A DNA stretch of 64,000 bases, from contig JNVV01000096.1 in the NCBI GenBank assembly GCA_000733355.1, forward strand, positions 6,503-70,502, read 5' to 3'. Source of the DNA: Falciphora oryzae (taxonomy: Eukaryota; Ascomycota; Sordariomycetes; Magnaporthales; Magnaporthaceae). Below the pieces are notes generated by a model. The model saw nothing but the letters and a program-made list of their open reading frames with translations, made no database searches and was not told the DNA's origin. The first letter of the stretch is position 1. Each line of letters opens with the position of its first letter. The position numbers and the translations under genes were made by a program. Shown here one piece after another: positions 22,179 to 32,001 of this stretch.

Positions 22179-22463
22179 TGTAACAAGGGGTTAAAAACGG
22201 TTTAGAAAAGGATCTTTATATTGCAAATAATCTTTTTATGAGCTTAAAAGATGCTTAAGGAAAAACGAATCTTTTATGGAGGACATAGGAGATGGCAGGG
22301 TTTATATAAACCACCCTGTGATCCGTGCGAAGTATTGAGTACATGATTCACATTGCCCCTCCGGCCTTCGGCCTTTGGGCCTCGGGGCCGTTGGGCACCT
22401 ATACCGGTTCCCGGACCTTTTGTGGGGCCGATTAGGTGAGTCTACAGGTTCTTCCGTGTGACA
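22179..22463 (-). repeat. 5' LTR of element C
   Basis: 285 bp, TGTAACAAGG...CCGTGTGACA on the plus strand, the same subfamily as A. It is followed at once by LINE sequence (22464), with no copy of the left flank CATAG. Confidence 0.92.
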
Positions 22464-22649
22464 GCTATTTATAACAAACTACGCCTTTAAAACGAGCTTC
22501 CGGCTAGCTTAACCCCTAATTACGGCAAACGAATAAATTTAAGCAAAAGCAGCCGGAAAACAAGGACGAACACCGGTTCCGTTAAAACCGCCACCTTTAT
22601 CCGAACCGCTACCGATTAAAAATAGTATAATCCCGTTCGACGTATAAAA

Positions 22650-23330
22650 ACGCTTATTAAAATCCCTATAGTAATAACAATCCTATATTGGAATATAGGA
22701 AAAGGAAACGGAAAAGGAGATATACCGTTTTTAGCAAAAAGGAATACGATATAATAGTTATACAAAAACCGGAACTAAACCGGTACGGAAACCCGAAACG
22801 ACCGGCCGGATGCAATTACAAGCTGGTATATTACCAAATAGATACAAAATCGAACGTAGCACTATATATCCACTAACGATTAAACCCGGTAACGTGGAAA
22901 AACCAAAGCGGATACGATTGGGCAGCAATTACATTATAAACCCTAATAAAAAATATCGACATTTATTTAATATATTCGCTAAACCCCTGGGTATTAGGAA
23001 AATAGCATACCTTTTTAAGCGAAATCGAAATAATACCGCTTCGGAACCACGCCGTATTAGTAGGGGATTTTAATATGCATTACCTAATGTGGGATATGCA
23101 TAATCGGGAAAACGTTAGGTCTGAACTATTATTTGCGCTAGCGCACCGGTAGCGGCTCGAATTAGCGATACCTTACAGGGAGATAATAAAAAAAAGGTTC
23201 GGCGAACGAAAAAGTACCATCGACTACGCGTAGGTATCCGACATTTTAGCTATTAAATACGAAGGTAAAAACGACGAAATAAGGGGGTCGGATTACCACT
23301 TTTAAATAATTTCGATCGATTGCGAAACGG
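22650..23330 (+). pseudogene. LINE endonuclease domain (ORF2 N-terminus)
   Basis: AP-endonuclease-type blocks are present: an ILYWNIG start, VGDFNMHYLMWD (about 23060-23095), KSTIDYA and GSDYHF. LINE-I keeps GSDHHF at the last site, so the catalytic His next to the Asp is Tyr here through a C-to-T change. The domain would nick target DNA to prime reverse transcription. Confidence 0.8.
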
Positions 23331-23979
23331 AGCCGTTCCGCAAAAGGAGGGCAAAAAAATGGGTGTGGAAAAAGGTTAATACCAATTTTAAAAACGACAA
23401 AAAAAAGGCGCTGCAATTAGCCAAATAATATATCGAAATTGAAAATATAAAAACGCTAAACGATATAAACAACCAGGTGGATACACTAATAAACCAACTA
23501 ACTCAAATCGTTAACGAGCTAGTACCGAAACGAAAAACTACAATAAGTTTCAAGCTAGCACCGTACTGGAACTCGATGCTTACGAAATTAGCTAAAAAAA
23601 CGAAGTGGTACTAACGCGCACATATACGGCTAAAAATATAAAAAAGTTACGAAAAACTAAAAGCAACTAATAAAGCCTTTATTAGGGAAAAAAAGGCCTT
23701 TAACGTATATTAAAGGGAGTTTATTAAGGAAGCGTTAAAGGAATAGGATTTCGAGCTTGTTTTTTAAAACATCGAATAATAGGCGAAATTACGGAGCCAT
23801 AGGAAACGGGACCTAACCAGGTTACCGGACCTAAACCGGTTTAAAAAAAGAAACTAAGGGCCAGCGAATTCCTACGTTAATAAAGCTACAATTTTAGCAG
23901 CTAAATTCTACCCCAACCCGGAAGCGGACCTAATAAACGTTGGTAATACCACGTTCGAAAACTACATTTTCGCTAACCC

Positions 23980-25190
23980 ATTCCCAATTAACTACCGAAT
24001 GGACCCCGAAGGAAACGAAATATTAGCGGCCTTGAAAAGAACTCGGAATTAAAAAGCCCCGGGAACGGACAACCTACCGAACAGACTATTAAAAGCGTAC
24101 GGGGAACCATGCTAAAAAGTTATATCCAAAATAGCTAACGCCAGCTTCGAACTCGAGTATTTCCCGAAGCGTTTCCGAAACGCACTAACGGTAATGCTCC
24201 CTAAGCTAGGGAAAAATACGGAAAATAAAAAAATAGCAGGGGGGTAGCGACTGATCGCACTTTTTTCGTTTATATTTAAAATTATAAAAGCGATAATGGG
24301 AATACGGATCGCAACCGAAGCGGAAAAAAAAAGATTATTACCGGAAGGGCAAATGGGTAATAAAAGGAAACGCAGTACCGAATTCATTATTAAATAAGTA
24401 ATAAATACCGTAATAACGGCGTGGAACTACGGCGCTATAGTTTCGTTGCTATAACTCGACTTATTAAAAGCATTTAATAACGTTAATTACATTAAATTTT
24501 TTAATACTTTACGAAAACAAAAATTTTTACCGAAAATAATTAGGTGGATTAAAAGCTAGCTAATAAATAGGACGGCCCGGTTCCGGTTTAATAGGAATAC
24601 GTTTACGTCCATACAAATAATAGCAAAAGTATTACAAGGTTTACCATTTTCATTTATACTATTTATCCTATATATCGCGTCGCTTTACGACAAATTGGAA
24701 AAAATACCAAGGATAACGGTGGTTGGTTTCGCTAACGATATTAACCTTTTAGCAATAAAAGGAACTACGGCGGAAACGGCCCGGCTATTGGAACGGGTTT
24801 GGAATACGTACTAAATATAAGCAAAAAAGATAGGAATAACGTTTAACGCGGCTAAAATTAAGTTGCTCCATTTTATTAAAACTTTGGACCGGACCCGGGT
24901 CCGTACCGGAAATATATAGGTGCAACTAACGCTATCGGCGAAATTCCTAAAAATTTAGCTAAATTATAAGCTAAATTTTAACGCCCACACCAAATAAGCA
25001 AAGGGCAAACAAAAAAAATAGCAGTTTGCGGTAACAAAATTCGCGGCGGTAACGTAAAGAAGCAGCTTCGCACGCGCGAAGCAGCTGTACGCGGTCGTGT
25101 GCCGCAGCGCATTAGTTTATAAAACGGCAGTTTACCACCTACTAACGGAACCCCGAGGTCGGCCCCGGGGCGCAGCCAAAAAAATGGCGA
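23980..25190 (+). pseudogene. LINE reverse transcriptase (ORF2)
   Basis: RT blocks are APGTDNLPNRLLKAY, LTVMLPKLGKNTEN, LDLLKAFNNVNYIKFF, VLQGLPFSFILFILYI and the box FAND (24728-24739). FADD is expected. Asn also replaces the first catalytic Asp (AFNN). The frame ends at the TA repeat. Confidence 0.85.
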
Positions 25191-25198
25191 AAAAATAT

Positions 25199-25214
25199 AT
25201 ATATATATATATAT
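25199..25214. repeat. (TA)n simple repeat
   Basis: A pure TA run at the junction of the plus-strand LINE and the minus-strand LINE 3' end. Similar TA-rich tails sit at the left ends of LINE-O and LINE-I, so this is read as the 3' tail of the next copy. Confidence 0.85.
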
Positions 25215-25480
25215 TCATACGTCCGTTATGTCTGTAAAAGACCTCGGTGCCTCTACTATGTAGTATTTACATGTAAAAACCTTTGAACTCGTCCTCGGGT
25301 GCGTGTCGCCCCCGCTCCGGAGCCTGGGAGTAAAAACCATGTCTGCTCTTCGTATACGGTCCTGCTGTGTTGAACAGTGGTACCGTCTGCTTGTCTTCAT
25401 GCGACTGCTCGTAAGGGTTCCGTCGTGGAAGCGTCCTTGTGATCAGTGGAACAAAAGGAAAGTACGTAAGGGAATGAGGG
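25215..25480 (-). mobile_element. LINE 3'-terminal fragment (5' side lost in gap)
   Basis: It is closely similar to the 3' ends of LINE-O (from 25911) and LINE-I (from 31042), from ATTCATACGTCCG to GTAAGGGAATGAGGG. It is the least mutated of the three. A strongly 5'-truncated LINE insertion would look like this; its other end is in or beside the gap. Confidence 0.85.
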
Positions 25481-25521
25481 NNNNNNNNNNNNNNNNNNNN
25501 NNNNNNNNNNNNNNNNNNNNN
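25481..25521. other. Assembly gap (41 N)
   Basis: Unknown bases at the 5' end of the LINE fragment. No frame can be trusted across it. Confidence 1.
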
Positions 25522-25896
25522 GATACCGTGAAAATTAGCGGGCGGATTAATACAGCTTTATACCAAAAGCTTGGCCGTTATCGTAAAAAACGGGCTAAGG
25601 CGCGAGGGTTTTAATGCTTTGGTCGTACTTTCGGATTTACTCGCTATCGCTTTTGCGGTATCGGGGTTTGGATACGGAGGATTTAAGTGCAACGGGAACG
25701 GCGAAGTCGGGTCCGGCAAAAGGCTTAAGCGGGGGCTTATTTAAGCGTTTTCCGGTAAGCTCGTAAAAGCGCCTCGCGTTAATATTAAAGTTACTAAATA
25801 AATTATTATCCGCAACCTCAATTAAATAGCCTTTACTGCTGCCTATTCCCGGGTTGGCTTGGTTGCCATAGGTGCTAACGCGTTTGGAAATCGCGG
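25522..25896 (-). pseudogene. Unrecognised degenerate coding remnant, left flank of LINE-O
   Basis: The minus frame is open from the LINE-O junction (about 25899) to about 25657 and then has stops at positions that could be RIP-changed Gln codons. Segments include SKRVSTYGNQANPGIGSSKG and RRFYELTGKRLNKPPLKPF. I do not recognise the protein. ATCGCGG at 25890-25896 is repeated at 61101-61107, and removing LINE-O joins this frame to an open minus frame there, so both pieces probably belong to one older element or gene (called G here). Confidence 0.5.
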
Positions 25897-26187
25897 AATT
25901 TTATTATTATATTCATACGTCCGTTATGTCTGTAAAAGACCTCGGTGCCTCTACTATGTAGTATTTACATGTAAAAACCTTTGAACTCGTCCTCGGGTGC
26001 GTGTCGCCCCCGCTCCGGAGCCTGGGAGTAAAAACCATGTCTGCTTTTCGTATACGGTCCTGCTGTGTTAAACAGTGGTACCGTTTGTTTGTTTTTATGC
26101 GACTGCTCGTAAGGGTTCCGTCGTGGAAGCGTCCTTGTAATTAGTGGAATAAAAGGAAAGTACGTAAGGGAATAAGGGTGTGTTACG

Positions 26188-26433
26188 CCGGGGCAGCGCT
26201 TCGGTGCCGGGTTTCGCCCTCGTAGCGAAACGGCTGTGTTGGTACTCGTGTTATGGCGTTTTAATGTGGCTTTTCCGCGTAAGCTAGCCCGGCTCCGCTC
26301 CGGGTCCTAACCGGGGCAGCACTTTGGTATCGGGTTTCGCCCTTATAGCAAAACGTTTGTATTAGTACTTGTATTATAGCGTCCTAATATAGCTTTTTCG
26401 CGTAAATTAGCCCGGCTTTACTCCGGGTCCTAG
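26188..26433. repeat. Two 123-bp tandem units in LINE-O 3' region
   Basis: Unit 1 is 26188-26310 and unit 2 is 26311-26433; each starts CCGGGGCAGC. LINE-I has the same pair at 31318-31563. The units are GC-rich and lie upstream of the antisense ORF, so they could act as its promoter. That role is inferred. Confidence 0.88.
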
Positions 26434-26870
26434 CCGCGGGCGGGCCCTCCGGGTCCAGCGTTTTGCTTCGTGATTTTGGGTGATTTAGCTTTTGGTAGGT
26501 GCCCGCTTCCGGGGCCGTTACTCCGCGTGCGGTTCGGGTCCGCCTTTGTGGCTTGCATTTGATTTTTTTGTTGGTTGCTTCCCTTTTTTTGGATCGCGTT
26601 ATTTGGGTGACTTTTTTTTATTGCTACGTTGTTGTGCGTTATGGTTTTTGGTAGTGATTTCCTTTTGTTTCCTTCCGGATCCGGGTTTCCACCGGCCTTC
26701 TTTTTCCTAGTTATAAAAGGCCTTTTTTCCTTCCTTTTTTTTTCCCTTTCGCTTTTTTTACTACCATTTCCGGTCCTGCCCTTTTACCCGCGCTTCCTTT
26801 TTTCTTGTTTGTATTTAGGTTCCTGCTCGCTCGCGCTTCGTTTCCTTTCCGTTTCCTATTTTCCTATAGC

Positions 26871-28560
26871 ATGGCTCCCAAGGATAAAGCTCCTAAATTT
26901 CCCCGCGGTAGTGGTGGTAGCAGTCGCGGTGGCAATCCTAGCAGCGGAGCTACGGGCGGTGGCCGCGCCGCTCCCGCCGCTATAGCTAATGGCAGTGGCA
27001 ATGATGGTAGTGGTAGTAATGGCAGTAGCAGTCGTTCTTTTAGTCGCCCTCCGCTTGCGGACGAAAACGACGGCGACGGTTCGAGCGACGGCGGTTTAAG
27101 CGACGGCGTTTAGGACCTTCGTATTAAAGCTGTAAATGCGGCTTTACCCCGTTCCTTTCCCGGTTTTGTAGCTAATTTCCTTTTTTTTTCCTAACTTTAC
27201 CGCTTATATAATTAATCGGAATATTTGCCGGCGGTCGAGGTCCCCGATAACTGCGTTTTTTACGACGATATGGTATATATTTGCCGCCCCGTTGTTTTTC
27301 CTATTCCGCTTCGCTAACTTCCTAATCCTTCATGCAAAATATGTGTTAGTTGTTTTTAGCGTTTCGCTAACGGCATCGACGGTGCCGGTGCTGTGCGCTA
27401 GTGCTATTACAAAATTTATGTATAACGTGGTTCATCAGTGAGTGGCGCATATCAGCGAGTGGCGCACTTCAAAATCCCATACTAAACGCCGTTTTCAACC
27501 CCCCGGTTAAATCCACCAATCTTTTATAAAATTCCATGAAAATTTAATATGTTATATTTAATAACATAACCGATTTTATAATTATTTTTCCAGATTTTTA
27601 TTATTACTCTTTTAAGGTGATTTGCTATTTATACACAGTGTTTTGCACGGTGTTTAAAACTCTACTAAAAATAATACTAATAAAAATCTGGAAAAATAAT
27701 TATAAAATCGGCTATATTGTTAAATATAACATATTAAATTTTCATGGAATTTTATAAAAGATTGGTGGATTTAACCGGGGGGTTGAAAACGGCGTTTAGT
27801 ATGGGATTTTGAAGTGCGCCACTCGCTGATATGCGCCACTCACTGATGAACCACGTTAGCGCTTTTTATTTTGCTTTTTTCCGCTCCGTTTCCAGTTTTG
27901 CTAACGTGGTGGTTCCAGCTATTAAAGGCTTTACCTGTGTGGGCTGCGCTTAGTTTCGTAATGCTTGCGTTTAGGTTGGTTGCTCCCTTTTGGTATCCGT
28001 TCGCGATTTCGTCGTTAACGTTTCGTTCCCGTCGCGGTAGTTTCCTACTGGTTTTAAGGACCAGGTTGCCGCTGTTTTTCGTGCCTACTATCGCTATATG
28101 CAATCCTTACCTAAAATTAGTGCGGACCGCGATGCTGCGTTTGCGGATGTCCATATTGTTGCTAAAGTGTGTACCGCCTTTGTTCCGGGCTGCTGTTTGT
28201 TTTATTTTAACATTTTATTTTATTTTAAGCTCGTTATACCGGTTTGGAGCCTGCGATTGCCAGGTATTGCCGTATTTCGAAGGATATTTTTAAACGATCC
28301 GGTATTTTTTCCGGCGCCGGGTTTAGCCGTTTGTTTTTTATTAGTTTTGGGAATGCCTTCGCTATTGTAGTTGCTTTTGGTGGTTCGGGTTTAGTCCGTT
28401 CCTTTTCCGGTAATATGGTGCTTTCGGGTTAAGCTATGTTAGGCTGGGCCGAAAGGATCGTTATTAAATGGAGTACGGAAAATCGCATTCGGATAGAAAA
28501 GCTGGCTTTTAAACGGGCTAAAATATGGGTAGGTGTTTGTTTTTTTCGCTTTTGCTATCC
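26871..28560 (+). pseudogene. Antisense ORF in LINE-O 3' region (interrupted by MITE1)
   Basis: The ORF starts at ATG 26871 after a long pyrimidine-rich leader, as in many fungal promoters. The N-terminus is MAPKDKAPKFPRG followed by a Gly/Ser-rich, then acidic, stretch to the first stop at 27111-27113. Coding signal continues beyond it: a Cys cluster (CKICVSC, about 27335-27355) followed by FANGIDGAGAV, and after MITE1 segments such as VRDFVVNVSFPSR, SADRDAAFADVH and RISKDIFKRSGIFSGAGF. At least one frame change is needed, which could be an intron or an indel. LINE-I carries the same ORF at 32002. I do not recognise the family. Confidence 0.55.
27425..27856. mobile_element. MITE1: fold-back element with Fot1-type ends, TA duplication
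   Basis: 432 bp with inverted arms of about 180 bp that are almost perfect complements around a short centre (about 27612-27675). The ends read ACGTGGTTCA and TGAACCACGT, the same as E1 and E2, and TA flanks both sides (27423-27424, 27857-27858). No ORF is present. It is probably a non-autonomous element moved by the E-type transposase. It splits the antisense ORF of LINE-O. Confidence 0.9.
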
Positions 28561-28946
28561 GCTTTTAATCCGTTAATTTTACGGTATTTATTAGGTTTCC
28601 TTTTAGCAAAACGTTACCGAGGACGTTTTCGATAAAATATTATTAAAATGCCGGAAGGACGTTTTTAATAAAATAAAGCGGGATATAAACGATAATGGCC
28701 TCCGTTATCGTCCTTTTACTAACCCCTTTTAGTAGTTTTTTTAGTTTTCCTTTTATAGCGGTTTAATTGCGTAGCGTCGGTGTTTGCGTGGTTTTTTTTT
28801 CTTTTTCGCTTTTCGGGTATGGTACTTTCGTTTGTTTTTTTATGGTTTTTTTTAGTTCGGTTCGTTTTTGGTTTAGTAGCGTTGCTTTTTCTTTTTTTTT
28901 TTTATGCGTTTCCTTTTTGCTTTTTTAGCCGCTTTAAAATTTAATA

Positions 28947-30808
28947 ACGTGGTTCACCACCGAGTCGGACAAACCACCGAGTCGGACACGCCACCTCGAC
29001 CTCCGGTCAATCAACGCGCATACCAACCCAACAACGCCAGAAATCCATTCAAACTACTCAAAATTATATACATCGGACATTTCTACTTTTTCCTAACAGG
29101 TGCGCGCATTATGTCCGGTTTTGCCGCAAATGCCATATCGCCGACGAGTTGTCGTCGCCTTCCTTTCCTAAACCCCATAATCGCGCATTTTTTGCTATAG
29201 CTATCCATCTAGCTCCTACTGGTTTAAAACATCTCGTACCTCGTCGATGGTAAGTAACCCTCTAAATCGGACACGTGTTTTTTTGGCCCTCCGGCGTTTG
29301 CTTAATGCTTCGTTCGCCTTTTTAAACGTGGATACCTCGGCTCGGAAAAGGGCTACCTTATGCATTATCGCTTTCGCCCCCTTTGCAATTTGGTTTATAG
29401 CCGTATAAATAGGAGTTGGAAAGCTGCTTTAGTAATTGGAAATCCGAGTTTTAATGTGTTCGGATTGCGAAGTTGCTTTTTTGGCCGTCCGGGGCGTTTT
29501 GGAGGTCCAAGGTTCGGGGTCGTTTAAAGGCGTCCTTAGGGGAATTGGAATCCGTAACCTTACATCCAGCTTTTTTAAAACCGAATCCGGGTTAAAAGGA
29601 GCAAAGCCAGCCCCTCGGAAGCCTTTTCGGATGTTTTTTTCAGTTATAAAATTAAAAAATGCCGCTTTAAACGCCGAAAGGAACTCGACCTTAGTTACGT
29701 AATTAACGTGCGACCTTATCAAATCTTTAATTTGTTAACTGTACGCCTTTTTCATTAGGCTAAAGCACCTAACGTTAAACGGTTAAAGGAAGTAAAACGA
29801 ATACGGAAGCATGCAAAACGTAATAATGTTATATTCCTAATAGTAAAGCTCGAAATCTGTCGAGTGGTGGCTTTCGTATCCGTTTAGCACTAACAAACGA
29901 TAGGGGCCTTTCGTGCGCGACGTAATGTGTTTGTCGAAATGCTGGATCCATTCCAGGCCGAGCTCGTTCGTAATCCACCCGTTAAAACTTATTGCAATAA
30001 CCTAATTGCGTGGGAGGTCGGTTTCCGAATACCAATTAGCTAAATGGTATTGCCTTTTAACGATAATAAAAGAGGGGATCGCCTAACCGTAATCGTTAAC
30101 CCCTTAAATAATTGTAGCCCATTTCCGATTGCTAAGCTAAACCAGCTTTGCTTTGCTACGGCCTTTTAATGTTGTAATAACTATAACGGCGGCGATTATG
30201 CTTATAAAAAAGCCGGTTTCGTCGAAATTGTAAATGTCGTTATCCTGGATGCTATATTTGGCTACAAAGTTCCGTATAAGGTCGAATTACGCAAAAACGA
30301 GTTTGGGATTTTCGCATTTAGCCCTTTGGTAGTTGTATTTTCAAATCCAGCGCGTGCCGAGCTCCGGGCGGCGTTTAACGAACTTCGCGACCTAATTGGT
30401 CCCAACGGTAGCCGCGTCGCGTTTGGCGAGCAATTAGTTAGCTATATTTTTAATACCAAAAGGCCGGGGAGGGAATGCGCGAAAATCCAGCTCGAATATG
30501 TATTTAACAAACGCCTCCTTTTCGGATTCCGTTAATTTCTGGGAGTTGGGCTTGCTATCGCGTCAAGCAGGTCGGCCGCGACGTCGGTCGCTTAATGTAA
30601 AAATGGGGATATTGTAAAGCTTTGCTGCAGCACGCATGCTAAATTTCGAATTAATCCTTAATGCTTCGAGGGCAAAGATTATTTTGGATTTTTTGGATGA
30701 CGGATCCATCGCGTGTGTGTTGAGATATTTGAGTGGAAAGCCGAGGAGACGCGTCGCGTTTACAATTATCCGATTCGGTGGTTTGTCCGATTCGGTGGTG
30801 AACCACGT
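28947..30808 (-). mobile_element. E1: pogo/Fot1-type DNA transposon, 1862 bp
   Basis: Its ends are ACGTGGTTCACC / GGTGAACCACGT with TA on both sides (28945-28946, 30809-30810). Just inside each end a motif of about 17 bp (ACCACCGAGTCGGACA) occurs twice. It is exactly as long as E2. The transposase is read on the minus strand. Confidence 0.92.
29212..30640 (-). pseudogene. E1 transposase (RIP-damaged DDE, CENP-B-like DNA-binding domain)
   Basis: The N-terminal psq/CENP-B-type helix-turn-helix region (about 30640-30320) is broken by stops. The DDE core shows GRSKAKL-type and NREW segments, NGYESHH-like remnants, and a C-terminal segment LQPLD followed by VRCFSLMKKAYSQQIKDLIR. An open 97-residue segment at 29429-29722 covers the end (FLSAFKAAFFNFITEKNIRK). 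In this family the enzyme cuts at the terminal repeats and inserts at TA. It is inactive here. Confidence 0.82.
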
Positions 30809-30810
30809 TA

Positions 30811-31031
30811 GTTTTTTTATGCAAAATATTATGCGTGCTATTTTTTTAAACGGTATGCCTTTTGTTTTTTACAGTTTAAAATACGCTTTCCGGTTATTTA
30901 TTTGCGCTAGCCCGGTATTTTCCCGCTGTTTGTTCTATCGGGCGTATTAGGTTAATACGTATTACGTTATTTCCTTTTATCCGTTGCCGTATTCGTATAG
31001 TAGCGTTACCGCGTCGGGTACGTTTTTACTA
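30811..31031 (-). pseudogene. LINE-O ORF2 C-terminal piece (left of LINE-I)
   Basis: It corresponds to LINE-I 41860-42075: the end of ORF2 after the CCHC motif. It ends at GGTACGTTTTTACTA (31017-31031), the target duplication of LINE-I, and the ORF continues at 54310. Confidence 0.8.
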
Positions 31032-31317
31032 TATATATATATTCATACTACCGTTATGTTTATATAAGACCTCGGTGCCTCTACTATGTAGTATTTACAT
31101 GTAAAAACCTTTGAACTCGTCCTCGGGTGCGTGTCGCCCCCGCTCCGGAGCTTGGGAATAAAAACCATGTCTGCTTTTCGTATACGGTTTTGCTGTATTG
31201 AACAATGGTACCGTCTGCTTGTTTTTATGCGACTGCTCGTAAAGGTTCCGTCGTGGAAACGTTTTTGTAATTAGTGGAACAAAAGGAAAGTACGTAAGGG
31301 AATAAGGGTGTGTTGCG

Positions 31318-31563
31318 CCGGGGCAGCGTTTCGGTGCCGGGTTTCGCCCTCGTGGCGAAACGGCTGTGTTAGTACTCGTATTATAGCGTCCTGGTGTAGC
31401 TTTTCCGCGTAAGTTGGCCCGGTTCCGTTCCGGGTCCCAACCGGGGCAGCGCTTTGGTGTCGGGTTTCGCCCTCGTAGCGGAATGTTTGTGTTGGTACTC
31501 GTATTATGGCGCCCTAATGTGGCTTTTTCGCGTGAATTGGCCCGGCTTTGCTCCGGGTCCCAG
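31318..31563. repeat. Two 123-bp tandem units in LINE-I 3' region
   Basis: Units 31318-31440 and 31441-31563, homologous to 26188-26433 in LINE-O. Presence in both copies shows that the tandem pair belongs to the element. Confidence 0.88.
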
Positions 31564-32001
31564 CCGCGGGCGGGCCCTCCGGGTCTAGCGTTTTGCTTTG
31601 TGATTTTGGGTAATTTAGCTTTTAGTAGGTGCCCGTTTCCGGGGCCGTTGCTCCGCGTACGGTTCGGGTCCGCCTTTATAGCTTGCATTTGATTTTTTTA
31701 TTGGTTGCCTCCATTTTTTTGGATCGCGTTATTTGGGTAACTCTTTTTTGTTGCTGCGTTATTGTGCGTTGTGGTTTTTGGTAGTAATTTCCCTTTATTT
31801 CCTTCCGGATCCGGGTTTCCACCGGCCTTTTTTTTCCCAGCTACAAAAAGCCCTTTTTCCTTCCTTTTTTTTTCCCTTTCGCTCTTTTTTCACCACCATT
31901 TCCGGTCCTGCCCTTTTGCCCGCGCTTCCTTTTCTCCTGCTTGCATTTAGGTCCCTGCTCGCTCGCGCTTCGTTTCCCTCCATTTCCTATTCTTTTATAA
32001 T

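Larger units (their letters stand above)
2228..22463 (-). mobile_element. Ty3/gypsy chromodomain retrotransposon C (interrupted by B, A and a solo LTR)
   Basis: The element reads on the minus strand: 5' LTR 22179-22463, gag about 22080-19170, protease, reverse transcriptase, RNase H, integrase and chromodomain down to 15484, then a 3' LTR split by element B (2228-2500 and 15472-15483; 285 bp in total, the same length as the 5' LTR). A purine tract adjoins the 3' LTR (15484-15499). All ORFs are broken by RIP-like stops. The outer flanks do not form a target duplication (CATAG at 2223-2227, GCTAT at 22464-22468): the left flank is WD40 gene and the right flank is LINE. This suggests recombination or deletion after insertion. 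Confidence 0.9.
22464..25198 (+). mobile_element. Truncated Tad1-like LINE (LINE-1 copy), both ends missing
   Basis: It begins abruptly at the C LTR with sequence equal to the end of ORF1 in the two minus-strand LINE copies, and continues through the complete endonuclease and reverse transcriptase. It stops after RGAAKKMAKK-type sequence where the other copies run on for several hundred codons. It contains many RIP stops. The family assignment rests on the endonuclease-RT order and the ORF1 zinc knuckles seen in the sister copies. Confidence 0.86.

Noticed and set aside
2223..22468. A target duplication for element C
   Set aside because: CATAG and GCTAT cannot be matched even allowing C-to-T and G-to-A changes.
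25199..25214. TA repeat as a centromere or origin signal
   Set aside because: It is short and sits exactly where LINE tails sit in the other copies.
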